Source: Azolla pinnata (Eukaryota > Streptophyta > Polypodiopsida > Salviniales > Salviniaceae). From it: a stretch of 48,253 bases of DNA. Every line of letters starts with the position of its first letter. Within the stretch, counting starts at the first letter, position 1. Shown here one piece after another: positions 1 through 13,500 of this stretch. The notes under the pieces were generated by a model. The model was not told the origin of the DNA, searched no databases, and saw nothing but the letters and a program-made list of their open reading frames with translations. Where the stretch lies: NCBI GenBank assembly GCA_037176905.1, contig JBBBWG010015556.1, forward strand, positions 1 to 48,253. Direction: 5' to 3'. The position numbers and the translations under genes are program-made.

Positions 1-33
1 CCTCCTTTCCTTCCTGCTTTCCTTTCCTTCCTT

Positions 34-303
34 CATGCCCCTACATGCTTCGGTTGCTTCCTGTTCAGTTTTGGTTGGTTTCAGGCGTTCCTGGATCGAT
101 CGATCGATCTGTTTCTCGCTCTGCCATTTCGTCCGCCTGCCATGCCCCTACATGCGTCATTCCAGCCAGACATGCCCCTACATGCGTCATTCCAGCCAGA
201 CATGCCCCTACATGCTTCGAAAGCTTCTTCCCGTTCAGTTTTGGTTCCAGGCATTCGTGGATCGATCGAGCGATCTGTGTCTCGCTCTGCCATTCGTCCG
301 CGT
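34..303. repeat. Diverged ~105-bp direct duplication flanking a 30-bp tandem repeat
   Basis: Positions 34-140 and 201-303 are diverged copies of one segment: both begin catgcccctacatgcttcg, both contain gttcagttttggtt and ggatcgatcga, and both end at ctcgctctgccat followed by cgtccgc. Between them a 30-bp unit starting catgcccctacatgcgtcat is repeated exactly at 141-170 and 171-200, and its first part recurs at 201. Short open frames cross it on both strands because 30 is a multiple of three; no protein family is recognisable. Confidence 0.85.
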
Positions 304-2802
304 TCACGCCTGTATGTGCCTTTCTCCTCCTGTTGTTTTGACACCCGACCACTTCTTGTACAGATTCATGTACACACACACACACACATAAATCCATGTA
401 TATACCTACATATACACTATTCATCACAGAGAGAAATAACGCAGTCAGAGAGAAGCCGTCCACTGTAGATGTTCTCTTTTCTTTATGGAGTTTGCCATCA
501 TCTGCCCAGATACCACATTTTCTCCTGTTTCCATTACAAGAATCAATCCCTCCATCTTTGTACTAGATTCTTGCCATCATCCATTGATGTTGATTTAATA
601 CAATAAGAGATGGTTCGTCTTTTGAGATAGTTTGAGCGCAAATCTTCGCGAACATATATGTATATATGATGATCGTCTGTTTGGATTTGTTGGGCTCCGT
701 ATGCAGAGGAAAAGCCGTTCTATATTATGTCAAAGCTGAAGTTCTCTTCGAGAGGAAGATCTGATGGAAAGCTGTGGAGAGATCGGACATTCGATCACAA
801 AATGCCTGCGGGCTTTGAAAAATGCACGCGTTTTGGACCGCGCTATGAATCTGGTCTGTCTCTTCTGACATCCAAAGTTCAAACCATCCGTGTTCTTCCC
901 TTCGAAATAGCTGATGATGCATCTGCGCAAAATAGCTTTCATATAAAAAGCCTCCACTTTTGCAGGACCCACAGATTGTTATTCTACAAGCTTATGGAGC
1001 AGCAGACCATTGGAATCATGGTGTAGAAGACCATTGGGGATCGATTGACAAAAGCAACAGTGTGGAAAAATGGCTACACCCTTGAAGACAGAATCGAGCC
1101 AGCTGCAGACTGATCAAATATATAACTAGGGTATAAGGTTGGGATATATGCCTAAGAACTGATTTACTCCATGACCACAAGAATGACGACAGAGAAGGCC
1201 AGAATCACTACTCCCATTCAAAGAGTGGGCTTTACACAAAAACCCTGTCTCTGCAAACACAAGGCAACAAAACGGTGAAAAAATAGTGGATGTGTTTGCA
1301 ATAGCACCGAGGTCCAACATGCGAAGCATCTGTGATTTCAGTGATGCATTTGCGACATAAAACAGCAGTTTGTGGAAGCATATACCTATCAAAAGCCTCA
1401 ACTTGAAAGAGTCTACAATGATGATGACGATCGATACCAAATACACCATCCACAATAATGGAGGTATGTGATCCACATACATAATAAAGAGATCATTATA
1501 ATGGTCTTGACCTGAGAGGAATCAACATTTTGCCATACTGTCTGTTTAAGTGTTATGTGTGCTATCAATCCATAGATTCAACTCGCAATTGTGGAAAAGT
1601 ATGTACCTTCCAATGATTAGGTTTGCATTCCACACTGACAAAAGACCCTTACAAAAGTCTTTCTTTGAACACAACATACAGTGGTCCAACTAGGGCATGG
1701 CCCAGGAACACTGGTGCCATTAGAAAGGAATGCTCAATTTTTGGCCACTGTTTTTATGCGTTGATTGTGCAGGTACAGCATGACAAAAACTCTGGAGCAG
1801 GATTTGGACCCAATTAAATAACGATTCATAAGGCGTTAGAACTCTTTCCAGGATGTTTTACAAACTACTGACGAGCATCGTTACAGAGTATTTGTCTCCA
1901 TAAGGACTGCTCTGTGCATAGCAAATTGCGTATATACATAATGATGACTCTGTTTGCATGATGTATTTACACAGATCAAAAGACCGATAGATTCGTATAG
2001 TGGATGGATCGATGGGTAGAGGCATTCGTTCGTTCGTTCCTCATTTCAGCATGGCAGGTGTCACAAGAACTTCAAACCTCTTCTTCTCCGTCGTACGATG
2101 CTGCGAAAAAGAATGGGGATTACATCATCAAAGAAAGCATGCACATGGGGAATGCTTGATTCCAACACAAACATGGCGTTCAAGATTCAAAACCAAACGC
2201 TGGGATAACAGATTAATACCTCAGCAACCGACTTGCTTGGAATGAGGGAGGTCTTGTTAAGATTCCAAATAATGCCACTGAGGGAAATTAAGCAACAGAC
2301 AAAGTCAGAGTACTCCAACAAAGCACCAAACAAAATCATTAGGTCCATTGATACTGCATAATTTGTACTACCAGCTTGAAGAAGTTGAGACTCATCTATA
2401 GTACGGGTTTTGATGTAGTAGCTTATTACCTCGTACTATTCTACATTGGCTAGGAGTATATACAAGGGATTGATGATTTGACCAAGTTTTTACCTCGAAC
2501 AGATTAACTTATTCTGATCTAATGAGGATGTTGTGTATTTTCAAAACTTTCAAAGAAAATGAATACAATTTCACTAGCATGGCAATCAAAAACCCTCATT
2601 TCTAGTTATGGACCATGGTCGTTGAATACGGTTTCAAATTCTAACAGTGACTAGCTAGCCTTTCAGCTGGAAGAATCATACTAATGGTCCATAACTTAAA
2701 TTAGGGGAATCGACACAAAGGCTAAACATTTCACAAGACATTGTGCCATCAAACTAAGTTAAGACATCATATAGCAAGCTCAAGATAGATAAAAGTCATT
2801 AA
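304..2802. other. Intergenic region downstream of dymeclin, no gene supported
   Basis: All open frames here are short and resemble no family I recognise. A short CA run lies near 372-388. The segment next to 2802 should hold the 3' untranslated region of the minus-strand dymeclin gene and might hold one more short 3' exon. I see no RNA gene. Confidence 0.5.
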
Positions 2803-5800
2803 TTACCTATGAGAAAACACAAGTTGCCAAACATATGGTACAAAGAATTCTTCGGGATGAGGCTCCTCTTCGTAAGTGAATCGAAGCTGCGCCAGCGTCT
2901 GGTCACAGAAAATGCATCCATATATAGATTTTACTCCAGAAAAACTCTAGGCGATAACATCATTTAAACAGCTTTTAACTCCGTGAGAAAAATACCTTCA
3001 TGCCTTCACCCCGCCAATGCCTAGTATTGTCGATGATTACACGGAGGACTTTTTCCACTGACCACTTCTCTTGGGAATCTATTCTAGAATTGAAGAAATC
3101 GATGACCTGAAGAATATATGCATCATCCACATATCCATCTATTCCCTTCTAAAGTTTCAAATGAAACAAACGATCACGATAATATGTTTAGAATAGATCT
3201 TACTGCAAAGAGGTTGTCAATAAGTTCCTTGAATTGTGGATGGTTTCGGTAAGGTTGAAAGATCTCCTGCTTATGGAGAACTGCATACACCATCTGCTGA
3301 GACGTAGGTCGCCATCAATACTTACCCTTGTCAAGCTTGTAACTTCCAAACTAGATGACAGATTGAGAACTCACCTCAGGGTTCTGTGGTAGAGTATAAC
3401 TGAAGATGGCATTGATGATTTCCAAGGTTATGCGCAGAATGTCACTATAAATGTGCATTTCCGTTGGCTGTGAAAAACGCACAGCAAGGCCTTCAGATCG
3501 GAGCAATAACTATGGCAATCATACCAGTCTTAAACTATGCTAATTCATCCAAGAAGACGGTAAATGCCGATTTCCTATTTCGTACATCAGTTTCTTGAGA
3601 TATGTTTACTTGTTTACGGGTGTCTACTTTGGGGAAGAGTTAAATATGCTCTAGTGTAAGCTATATGGACGCTGTGATTCATGCCATGATCTCATTTTGT
3701 AAATGGTGTTTTTTTCCCTACGAAAAGACAGCTCTTGTTGAATAGAAATTTGGCTCATACTATACAGTATCATCACTCTTGGAAGAGTCAAGTTACCTAC
3801 AACATGAATCCTATCATGTGCAGCAGCATCCACAAGGTCTGATTTCGCACCGGAAAGGTCCTTGCTACGATTTTCCAGCTTCATATACCTGAAACATATC
3901 ATAAGGGAAAAGAATGTAACAGCATACATGCATGCACAAGGATATTGTATTCTCTGTTACTGCTGCCAGATAACGCACTTGTGCGATAGCAATTCAAAGA
4001 GGCTGATAAGCTTTTCTGTTGCATATGCATTCAGCTTGTGGACGTGTGGGGCCATGTTGGAAAGAATCGCTAAGCCATTTGAATAGAGATAGACATCCTG
4101 CTGATTTTGTTAAAACAGTATCAACAAGAAAACTCGTGATGACCGGATATAGAATTATGTATTCCACTTACCTTCAACTTGGAGACGTTATATCTGACAA
4201 TGCGAACGAGAATCACAACCATCAATGAGCCAAGCGTCGTTTGGGATGGAAGTCGTTCTTTAAACCACAAGGCATCAGAAAGAACCTAATGACATAGGGA
4301 AGATTTATCTTATCCCTAATGAAAAGAATCTGCTATTACCGGACAAAATGTAGCAGGAAAAACACACGGCTTACCAGCTTGTGTATTGCTGCATTAAAGG
4401 ATGCATCCTGGCAGAGGATTAGAAGTATTATTAGCAACATATATACATGCTTCCGGGTCTTACTTGGAGCATCATATAGTGTTTCCAACAAAGGCATCAC
4501 CTGAAAACGCCACATACTGATTGAAACAATATCCAACACGCTACAAGGAATATCTAACATCAAATATCTATTCTTACAAGTGTGTCCAGATCTGCTCGCA
4601 CCATAACATACTCAAAGAAGGAAGAATTTCTATGGAGCAGAGAGTACAACAAAAGAACTGATGTTTCCTCTCTTAAATATCTGCAGAGGAGGAATAATGC
4701 ATTTGAATGAGAAAAACATGCAAAACCGAAAGATAGAACTGAAGCTGAAGTAGAATCGCATGAAAATTGAGTGTTGGTGCTTAAAACCTCAACAAGATAT
4801 TACGGAGAAAATATATCATCAATACTACAAGTCGAGGCATATGTTAAACTTTTTTGAAAGATTTGTTTCCCTAATTTCAAAAAGATTATCTTTCTATCAT
4901 TTCTTCCTATTCTGCACATATGCACTAACCATACTAGAATAGTCTAAAATTCCACATGGGGTATAACAGGAATTATTCAGTCAACTATGATCTTTTGACT
5001 ACAATTTTTTGCTAAGTGCTTAGGCATCTGGGACTCATCTCTTAAGAGCTTGTAATGCAGCAAGATAGTAAAAGCTAAACATCAAGAAAGGCATATGGAG
5101 CGAGCATAAACTGATAAACCACACCATATATATATTTGTACCAATACCTCTAAACCTATATAATCTACGGGTATGTACGCAATGCTGTAATGCAGGATCT
5201 ATGAAGCATTGTTCCTCTAGAAGTTCACTAATATGTTGTTTCAAAATAAAATAGATAAGTAAATAGCATCATTGGGAAGAAAATTACTTACAATCCCAAG
5301 GTATCATATAGTCCTCTAAAGTGAACCCTTATCGTAGTTCCTGTTTCAACATCTCTGTCTTTCTCTAAAAGGTCAACTGCCTTCCAAATACAAGAATAAA
5401 CAGTGTTAGAAATTTACATGTTGAGTTTTACATATTCAGTGCATCGAGATTACACAAAACAGTGAAGGATAAGATTACACTCAATATCACTAGCATAGCT
5501 GAGGGCTTGACAGAAGGGATTTTGCACAGGCGGTTGTAGACCAGGAAATTGCACGGTCACTGCATCTTGCCTAGCTTTGTTGAATTCCACATCTGTAGAA
5601 TCATTTAGTTGAGGGTATCTTGGATAGTGTATCAGAACCAAAAGTAGCAATAAGCTATTCTTAGCTAGAGAATTTAACTCTGGTTTACTGCTGGCGCTTA
5701 GCAACGAATATGGCAGCCGCAAAACACTCGCTGCAAACGTGCGTCATGACAGAAATTGAGTACTTAAAAGATTCTGGTTCATACTAGTTGCAATCTTGAT

Positions 5801-7723
5801 ATATGCCTTTCACTGATTATTACCGACCCGCAGTTGAACCGACGACATGAAGCATTCCTCTATCAGCTTTAGAGAAACCCTTGTAATGCGCTGCTTCAGC
5901 TGGCATGGTTAACCTACTTGTATATGCTGTAAGCAACTTCGACACCACACCCTTGACAAGAGAAAAGTCCTGAACACATATAGCTATCTATATTACTGCT
6001 TGTTTTTTGAAAGATAGTATTGTTACCCATTAAACCTCATGGTTAAGAGCCTACAGTGCGTCTTACATAAAGCTAGCCCTACAACTAAGTCTTCATGTAT
6101 AGAAAGATAATAACATGTGTGTTGGCAGATATAGTTCTACCTGTGACATTGCTTCTTCAAGAAACATTTCTTACATAAAGCTAGCCCTACAACTAAGTCT
6201 TCATGTATAGAAAGATAATAACATGTGTGTTGGCAGATATAGTTCTACCTGTGACATTGCTTCTTCAAGAAACATTTGGCCACCTTCTATCGTAGTGTAA
6301 AGATGAGTTGACGTCATCACGAGGAAAAGGTTGACGACCTCCAAATGCAACCAAGATGTAGATGAACTTCTCATGCAATCAAAGAAACAATCGTTTAAAA
6401 AAAATCAATTGCTACAGAAGAAAACATAAGAAAATTTTGTGAATGTGATCATATGCTCACTTGAGATCTGCCTTACTAATAAAGAAAAGCATGGCTTTTA
6501 TGACAGACTGGACTGCATTCTGGTTACCTGATATATTAACCAAAAAGGACGATGTTCAGAAAACAACATCTCAATTCTGTCAAACACTATTTACTGTTTA
6601 TCTAAGATAACCACTCAAGCCAATGTTGAAAGGCCACAGCTTCTCAAATCTGTTAAAACACTATATGCTGGGCAAAACTCTTTTCAGGAGGCTCACACAT
6701 TGAGATTTGATGTTTAGAAAACAAACCTTTCAAGAGCCCAGCTCCTTCAGCTTCCTTGCTATCCAAGCATATGGACAAACAGCTTTCCAAATCGACTCTA
6801 TGTTCGATGGCATATTTGAGGAAGACATAGGAGAACCGTGCAGCATTCGTGGCTTTCAGCAGAGAAAGTTCTGAGCCAGGGGCAGATAAAACACCTTCTA
6901 GTTTCCAAGCAAGATGTAGTAATAGCTTCGCTAAGTGGCATGTGAAAATTGTGTTCCGTGCTGCACAAAATTCAGAAAAGACGCTTCTCTCTCTCGGTCT
7001 CTCTCTCTCTGTCTCTAACTCTCTCCAAATCCAAGTTCGTTTTGCCTGCATATCTGAACCCTAATCAGAATGCAGAAACCCTAGCCAATCCTCTGTTCTC
7101 CCACTTGCTATGTGAGAATCCCTCAACTCCAATGCCCGTTTCCCGAATTTTCAAGCTTCAACAACCACTAGATCAACTCCACAACACTATACCTGGAAAA
7201 TTTTCATTTTGGTTGCATAGATCTTATCTTGACCTCCAAATGGATTATGGATCTCACTCTGATTCTGATTTCTCATAGGATATTCTACCATGCAATACTT
7301 CCCGATTCATATAGGTCATGTCATGGAATGCGAAACGAAGTTTGTACGATCCCCAGCAAGCAATGGACCTCATCAGACCATAAAAGAACAGCACAACAAT
7401 CACAATCATCATCACCAGCACCAGCACCAGCACCATGAGATCATCAAAATGCCTCCCATCACCAGCACACATTGTCATCCTCCTACTCTGCCTCATACAT
7501 CAAAATGCAATGCAAGTTGGGGTGCGTGCATACTCATGGCTCCGCACGCTGCCTCGATGGTCCCAGCGAAGGAGCGATCGAGCGGGATGTGGGGCAGTCC
7601 GAGCAGCCTCTCCCAGAACTCTGAGCGGAGCTCGATGGTCTTCTCTCCAACGAGGAGGCCGAGGAGATGGTTCCTGTCTTCATGGGGGTCGGAATGGACA
7701 GGGGTGGATGTAAATGCGCCCAT
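2803..7723 (-). CDS. DYM: Dymeclin family protein, 16 exons
   Basis: Dymeclin is a peripheral protein that cycles on and off Golgi membranes and is needed for Golgi organisation and secretion. The exons on the minus strand are 7723-7534, 6960-6727, 6527-6461, 6369-6249, 5969-5828, 5730-5479, 5376-5292, 4680-4578, 4500-4375, 4285-4172, 4097-3979, 3888-3801, 3467-3375, 3293-3204, 3106-2996 and 2898-2803. All use GT/AG, phases agree, and the sum is 676 residues. The start MGAFTSTP suits the N-terminal glycine known in the family (N-myristoylation is reported for human dymeclin). Diagnostic segments are [75 protein letters not shown] and [16 protein letters not shown]. The model stops at a TAA right after the last recognisable segment, about 15-20 residues earlier than my recollection of the Arabidopsis protein, so a further small exon is possible (the AG|GTAATT junction would serve as a donor). 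Exon 4 overlaps a tandem duplication. Confidence 0.93.
6061..6277. repeat. Exact 108-bp tandem duplication at a dymeclin exon 4/intron boundary
   Basis: The 108-bp unit at 6061-6168 is repeated without a visible mismatch at 6169-6276. The copy nearer exon 4 includes its last ~28 bases and its donor at 6249/6248. The other copy carries the same exon tail and donor inside the following intron. Confidence 0.95.
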
Positions 7724-7734
7724 AGATATGGATG

Positions 7735-8114
7735 CAGGAGGATCAAGTGGATGGTATCTTCCTATCTTCCTTCTTCTTCTTCTTCTTAGAAGAGGATCAA
7801 GCAGATGATATCCTCCTCGTCCTTCTTCTTCTTCTTCTTCTTCTTAGAAGAGGATCATGCAGACGATCTCTTCCTTCTTCCTCTCCTAAGAAGAGGATCA
7901 ATCGGCTGGTATCCTCCTCCTCCTCCTTATTGAAAGAGGATCAAGCAGATGATCTCTTCCTTCTTCTTCTTCTTCTTCTTGAAAGAGGATCAAGCAGATG
8001 ATCTCTTCCTTTTTTCTTCTTCTTCTTAGAAGAGGATGAAGGAGATGGTCTCCTCCTACTTCTTCTTCTTCTTCTTAGAAGAGGATCAAGCAGATGATCT
8101 CCTCCTCCTCCTAC

Positions 8115-8146
<32 letters not shown>

Positions 8147-8170
8147 CTCAGAAGAGAATGTATGGAGATG
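7735..8170. repeat. Minisatellite of about nine ~45-57-bp units, GA/CTT-rich
   Basis: The core agaagaggatcaagcagatgat followed by a CTT-rich run recurs with variable spacing near 7737, 7792, 7849, 7893, 7936, 7985, 8030, 8081 and 8150. The length of the CTT run accounts for most of the variation. It lies immediately upstream of the dymeclin ATG on the minus strand, so it would fall in that gene's promoter or 5' untranslated region. Confidence 0.85.
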
Positions 8171-8264
8171 GCAGGGGGCAGCAGCTTCAGCTCTGTTCAT
8201 ACAATCTGAGAGGATGAACAGGGAGAGAGCTCCTCAAAACCTCTCTTGTTTGGACAAATGGGTT

Positions 8265-9180
8265 TGTTCATGGTTTTTCAATGTTTGTTTTGTTCATGGT
8301 TTTTGAAGTGTTCATGTCCTTCCCATATGATGATGGTGATGGTGGTGATGGTGATGTTGATGATGGTGATGGTGATGTTGATGGTGGTGATGGTGATGGT
8401 GGTGTTGATGATGGTGATGGTGATGGTGATGATGGTGATGATGGTGGTGATGATGATGGTGATGATGGTGGTGGTGATGATAATGATAATGGTGGTGATG
8501 ATACATCTGTCAATGTTGGTTTTGTTCATAGTGTTCATGTCTTTCCCAGATGATGATCATGATGATGTTGTTGGTGGTGGTGGTGATGATACATTTGTCA
8601 ATGTTTGTTTTGTGCATAGTGTTCATGTCTTTCCCGGATGATGATGCTAATGGTGATGATGATGATGATGATGATGGTGATGATGCTGGCGATGGTGACG
8701 ATCGCTTTGTTTTGTTCATGATTTTTCCCAGATGATTGTTCATGGTTTTTGAAGTGTTCATGTCTTTCCCCATATGATGATGATGGTGATGATGATGATG
8801 GTGATGATACATCTGACAATGTTTGTTTTTTCCATAGTGCTCATGTCTTTCCCAGATGATGATGGTGGTGATGATGATGATGGTGAAGATGATGATGATG
8901 ACGATGGTGGTGATGATGACGATCGCTTTGTTTTGTTCATGATTTGATTGTTCGTGGTTTTTGAAGTGTTCAAGTCTTTCCCCAGATGATGATGAGGATA
9001 ATGGTGATGATGATGATGATGATGATGATGGTGATGGTGTGATGATGATGATGCTGATGACGATGATACATCTAACAATGTTTGTTCTGTTTCATGCGTT
9101 TTTGAAGTGCTCATGTCTTTCCCAGATGACGACCACGATTCTGTCAATGTTTCTGGTTCTTGAAGTGTTCATCTGATTCC
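8265..9180. repeat. GAT/GGT trinucleotide blocks with a higher-order spacer
   Basis: Long runs of gatgatggtgatggt are separated by a conserved spacer of the type tttgttttgttcatg...gaagtgttcatgtctttcccagatgatg. Recognisable spacers lie near 8275, 8515, 8600, 8705, 8820, 8930 and 9080. The regular spacer makes this a higher-order repeat and not one decayed microsatellite. Open frames made of His, Asp or Met/Val repeats result from the trinucleotide period. Confidence 0.85.
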
Positions 9181-9543
9181 TAGATGATGAGAAATCTGTC
9201 AATCAAATCTATCAACTGTTGATGGTGGGTTCTGCATGAACTGGAATCATGGCATACTTGTCTCGCGATCATGGATCGTAATCGATCGTTTTTCCTTCTT
9301 TTGTTCCCACAAACCCCACGTCGTCGAAAGCCAATTCATTCTTTGACCCAAGAAAAGATGCAACTGAAGATGGATCCCACGTTCTCTCCTCTCGATCACA
9401 GCAAGCAAAAAATATAACGGCGCGAAACCCCAGCTGTCGATAATCTCTCATTTGCCAAATCTCCGCTCTGCTTGTGTTATGTAGCAGTAGCAGTAACTCG
9501 AGAGAACGAGGGAGATACAGGCTTTTTTCTATTTCGGGATCCG

Positions 9544-9590
<47 letters not shown>

Positions 9591-10504
9591 AATGGAAATA
9601 TACCTAGCAGAGTTCCTCGCGGTTATATATGCCCACAATCAGCTCGCGATGCATCGAATTATTATCTGCTTCTCATGATAAAAAAGCAAGCTTAGTCTAT
9701 AGCTCTGCGTCGAATTGCTCCCACGTTACACGTACCAGTTTCTCATGAGCAATGATAGACTCTGCCGGAGGAAGCTTTGTTTCCCGAATATTTTCTCCGA
9801 AATGTAATCAAATGTTTAATCGAATGTTTTTACGTGAATATGTTGTGATCGATCTCCGAAAAGCAAAAAACATATTAATATTCGGCAAGATAAGAACATG
9901 AATTAATATGCCAATATTCGATAAGAACAATACTTAATATCTTTATAATGACTAGGTAAATATGATTGAGCAAGCATAAGCAATTAATTAAGACATTAAT
10001 TTATTAGGAACACCATTGATTTGATGAGAAATTGATGATCAAGGCATTGATAGTCTAATTTATCACAAGGTCCAGCTGTTCCTTTTTTTTTTTACGCGTT
10101 GTAGCAAACAATAATCGATCTGAAGCTGCAAAAAACTTGTTAAAAAAGTTAGCTGAATAATAGAAGCCCAAACCATGCGATCCCACAATCGTTTCAGTCG
10201 CAATTAAGAAGACCCAATACCATTGCTTAAAAATCCCCATGAAAACTGCAACGAGAATCGATATGTTCTGATGTATCAACAACACCTACATATACAGACA
10301 GGCGACAAATTCTATTAAAACATTTGAGTACACAGCTACCACAAATCTTCTGCTTCTCAAGTTTTTTTCCATTCCTTATTCTCACAAGCTCGCTCTAATA
10401 AACGACGACACTCCCTGCGCTTGAAATCGACTAATTACAGAAATAGACCGACGATGTTCCGAAGAGAATTTCGACTGAACCTGATTCCCACTTGGGTCTC
10501 TTCT
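9181..10504. other. Intergenic region with a (CT)n microsatellite
   Basis: A run of about 21 CT units spans roughly 9546-9587. The rest is AT-rich and contains no open frame that resembles a gene. The part next to 10504 is the likely 3' untranslated region of the minus-strand LIFEGUARD gene. Confidence 0.5.
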
Positions 10505-13500
10505 TCAAGTATCCGCAGCTCGACAGAGGGTCACTATGGAGAGGAACAAGTTGATGATATCGAGGTATAGGGCGACAGAAGCCCAGATATACTCATCGTA
10601 CGTATACCGCTTGATGAGGTGATCTGTATCATAAACGATGAAAGCGCTGAAGAGGATCGATGCGACCCCTCCGTAGATCATGATGCCGAGGCGCCCCAGC
10701 GGGAAAAACAGCTGATATACACGCGACAATCGCAATGTTAGCTTCGAGAATAAAGAGATTCTACTGGAGCTAGATGCTAAACATCATGGATTTAAGTCAA
10801 GAATACACTAGTCAGCTTCCAAAATGCAGATACTCTGCTAGAGCTAGATCCTAAACATCATTGATTTTAGTCAAGAATACACTCATTAGCTTCGAGAATA
10901 AAGAGATTCTGCTAGAGCTACATACTAAATATCGTAGATTTTTTTGGTCAAGAATACACTCGTTAGCTTCGAGAATAAAGAGATTCTACTAGAACTACAT
11001 ACTAAACATTGTAGATTTTAGTTAAGAATGCACGCGGTGCATTCGTATTCGCGTATAAAAGTATTATTCAAGAGTGGAAATCGAGTTCGTGTTGTAAAAC
11101 CATATTACCTTAATCACTACACTAAGCTTCATATTAGTGCTAAATTAAAAAGGTTAAGGAAAGGTATTATAACATTCGCATTCGTTTATCATTCGTATAT
11201 TCACCGTCTAATATTTTCGACGAATACGAATACTACAATCTACGCAAAACATCATATATAGAGATATATATTACTTCAAATCTCCAGATTTGTCGGGTAC
11301 CTGAATGAGCAGGAAAATGACAATCACTACAAGCGTCGTGAAGAGGATTGGACCCAAGAAGCTAAAATCATGGCCCCTCTCAGCCGCCCAGAACGTGTAC
11401 AACGTCAAACAAGAGACGACAATCGCCGTCAAAACTGCAGATTCCCATATGATCCTGCCTATAAACAACCAACCAAGAATCAAAGGAAAGAACTTGAAAA
11501 TTGGCACATACACAACAACTGGTAACATATGAAAAACCCAAACAGCATATTCTAGCTAGGCATGTAACATCACCCAGCATAGCATCGACGTATGTCGAAA
11601 CAGATCTACGAGTGTATGTTACTCCATGTAGCATAAATATACATAACATTAAGTGCATGAAGACAATGCCCATGAGTAGCAAAAATTATATTATACAGCA
11701 ATTTGATTGATACACAAGCAAAAGGGATATGTTATGCAATGGACAAAAGTGTTTGATGAACAAAATGCATCGGAGTTCATGGTTGTAGAAATGAAATGGA
11801 CACTATTTGAAATGCATGAATTCATGCTTAAACTCGGATATAGAAATGATTAGGCACCATTTGAACCTTCGTATGTACCAAATGCACAGATATGTATTGT
11901 ACCAACATAATCAACATAGAAACGGAATGACAAACAATTGCTCACCCTTGGTGAATGCGCATGTCATGCCAACACTAAGGCTTAAACAAGCTGTAAAGAG
12001 AGCCAGCAGTATGAGATTGATTGGATGTGACTGGTGGTAGTAGTATAACGAACAGACCACTGCATGAAAAAACATGTTTCAACGTTAATACGCGCTTTAA
12101 AAACTAAAACTTATCATCAGTACACAAAAATGACATTAAAACCTGAAGCAATTCGAGTTGAATTCTATGCCACTCTTAACAATGTGTTCTAAAATCACAA
12201 CTGAAGTTGACGACTTATACAAAAAGCATTTGTTTAGAGATATTACGATCATTAATGAGCCATGTTACACAAGAGCATTGCACAAATATTGAGATTGTAT
12301 CAGAATAGCATCATCGACGTAATCACACGTCTGTCACAAGCGCTATATAGACAACCAATACAAATGCTTTGAAGTAGATATCCATAGATTCCCTATTTCA
12401 TGACAATGAACCAATAAAGGTGAAAGTATATGTTCCATGATGCCTTACACAATGCTTACTGCACATGTTGCACAAGAAATTGTTCAAAACAACTCAAAAG
12501 CAAACATTTAGAGTTTCACACGTCCTACATGGCAATTCTGACAACTTCTCAAGAAAGAAACTAAGAAATACACGCAAAAAAAGAATCAGAGAAACTTAAT
12601 ATGAAATTAAGAATTAGAAGATGACCAATACCAGATATATCCATTCGTGCTGGCAGAAAAAACCCACTGCCCACAAGTATGCATGCATAATTCAAGATTT
12701 CCAGTTTCAGATTGCAACAAATTTTACATAAATTCAATAAACTTCTGGTTAGATACAACACATGACTGTAGTTGAATATAGTTTATTTCCCTCAAGATGA
12801 TTGCAATCCATGGTGTCAGTAAGCTTGCATTTTATAGAACTGCAGATTCAGTCCACTAAAAGAAAGTTCATGCTACGATTATTAGGTAAGTTCATGAATC
12901 AGCTCACTATCATGCTTATAGGTTGCAAGTGTTTCGTGATGAGATGAGACTAGCCCAGACTATCAATCAGATGAATATTGCCATGAGATGCAAAGCGCAA
13001 GCTCCATCCATGAAGGAAAAAAATGAAGATTACTCTTAAAATCCAAGACTTTGCATACTAATATCCAATGAAAAGAAAGAATACAGGCTTGAATGAAGCC
13101 AAAAATCATGGTCGGGGCCAAACAAATAATGACTTTGTGCACGAATTCAAACTCAAAATCAAGAAAATACAGTCAAATGCACCAATACATGGATAGAGTC
13201 AAGCTTACAATAGGACTAAAATGAACGTATGTATGCAATGGATTGAACCATGGCTATACAAATGAATGCATGCATGCATTAATATAATCAAGAGTACGGT
13301 TGGATTCACACAACCATAAATATGGCATGTACAGATCAATCAAGTTTCTGATAAAACGATTGCATCAACATGCAAGAATATAGAGTCTGCAAGATTATGA
13401 TGGGATTCATTGCATCAGAATCCCACGATAAGATTCAAACAAACAAATGCATCTGTACATGAATAAATCAAGAGTACAATAGGATTCAATCAAGCATCTA

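Noticed and set aside
8246..9147. His-, Asp- and Ser-rich open frames that look like metal-binding proteins
   Set aside because: They are trinucleotide-repeat translations present in every frame of the same DNA.
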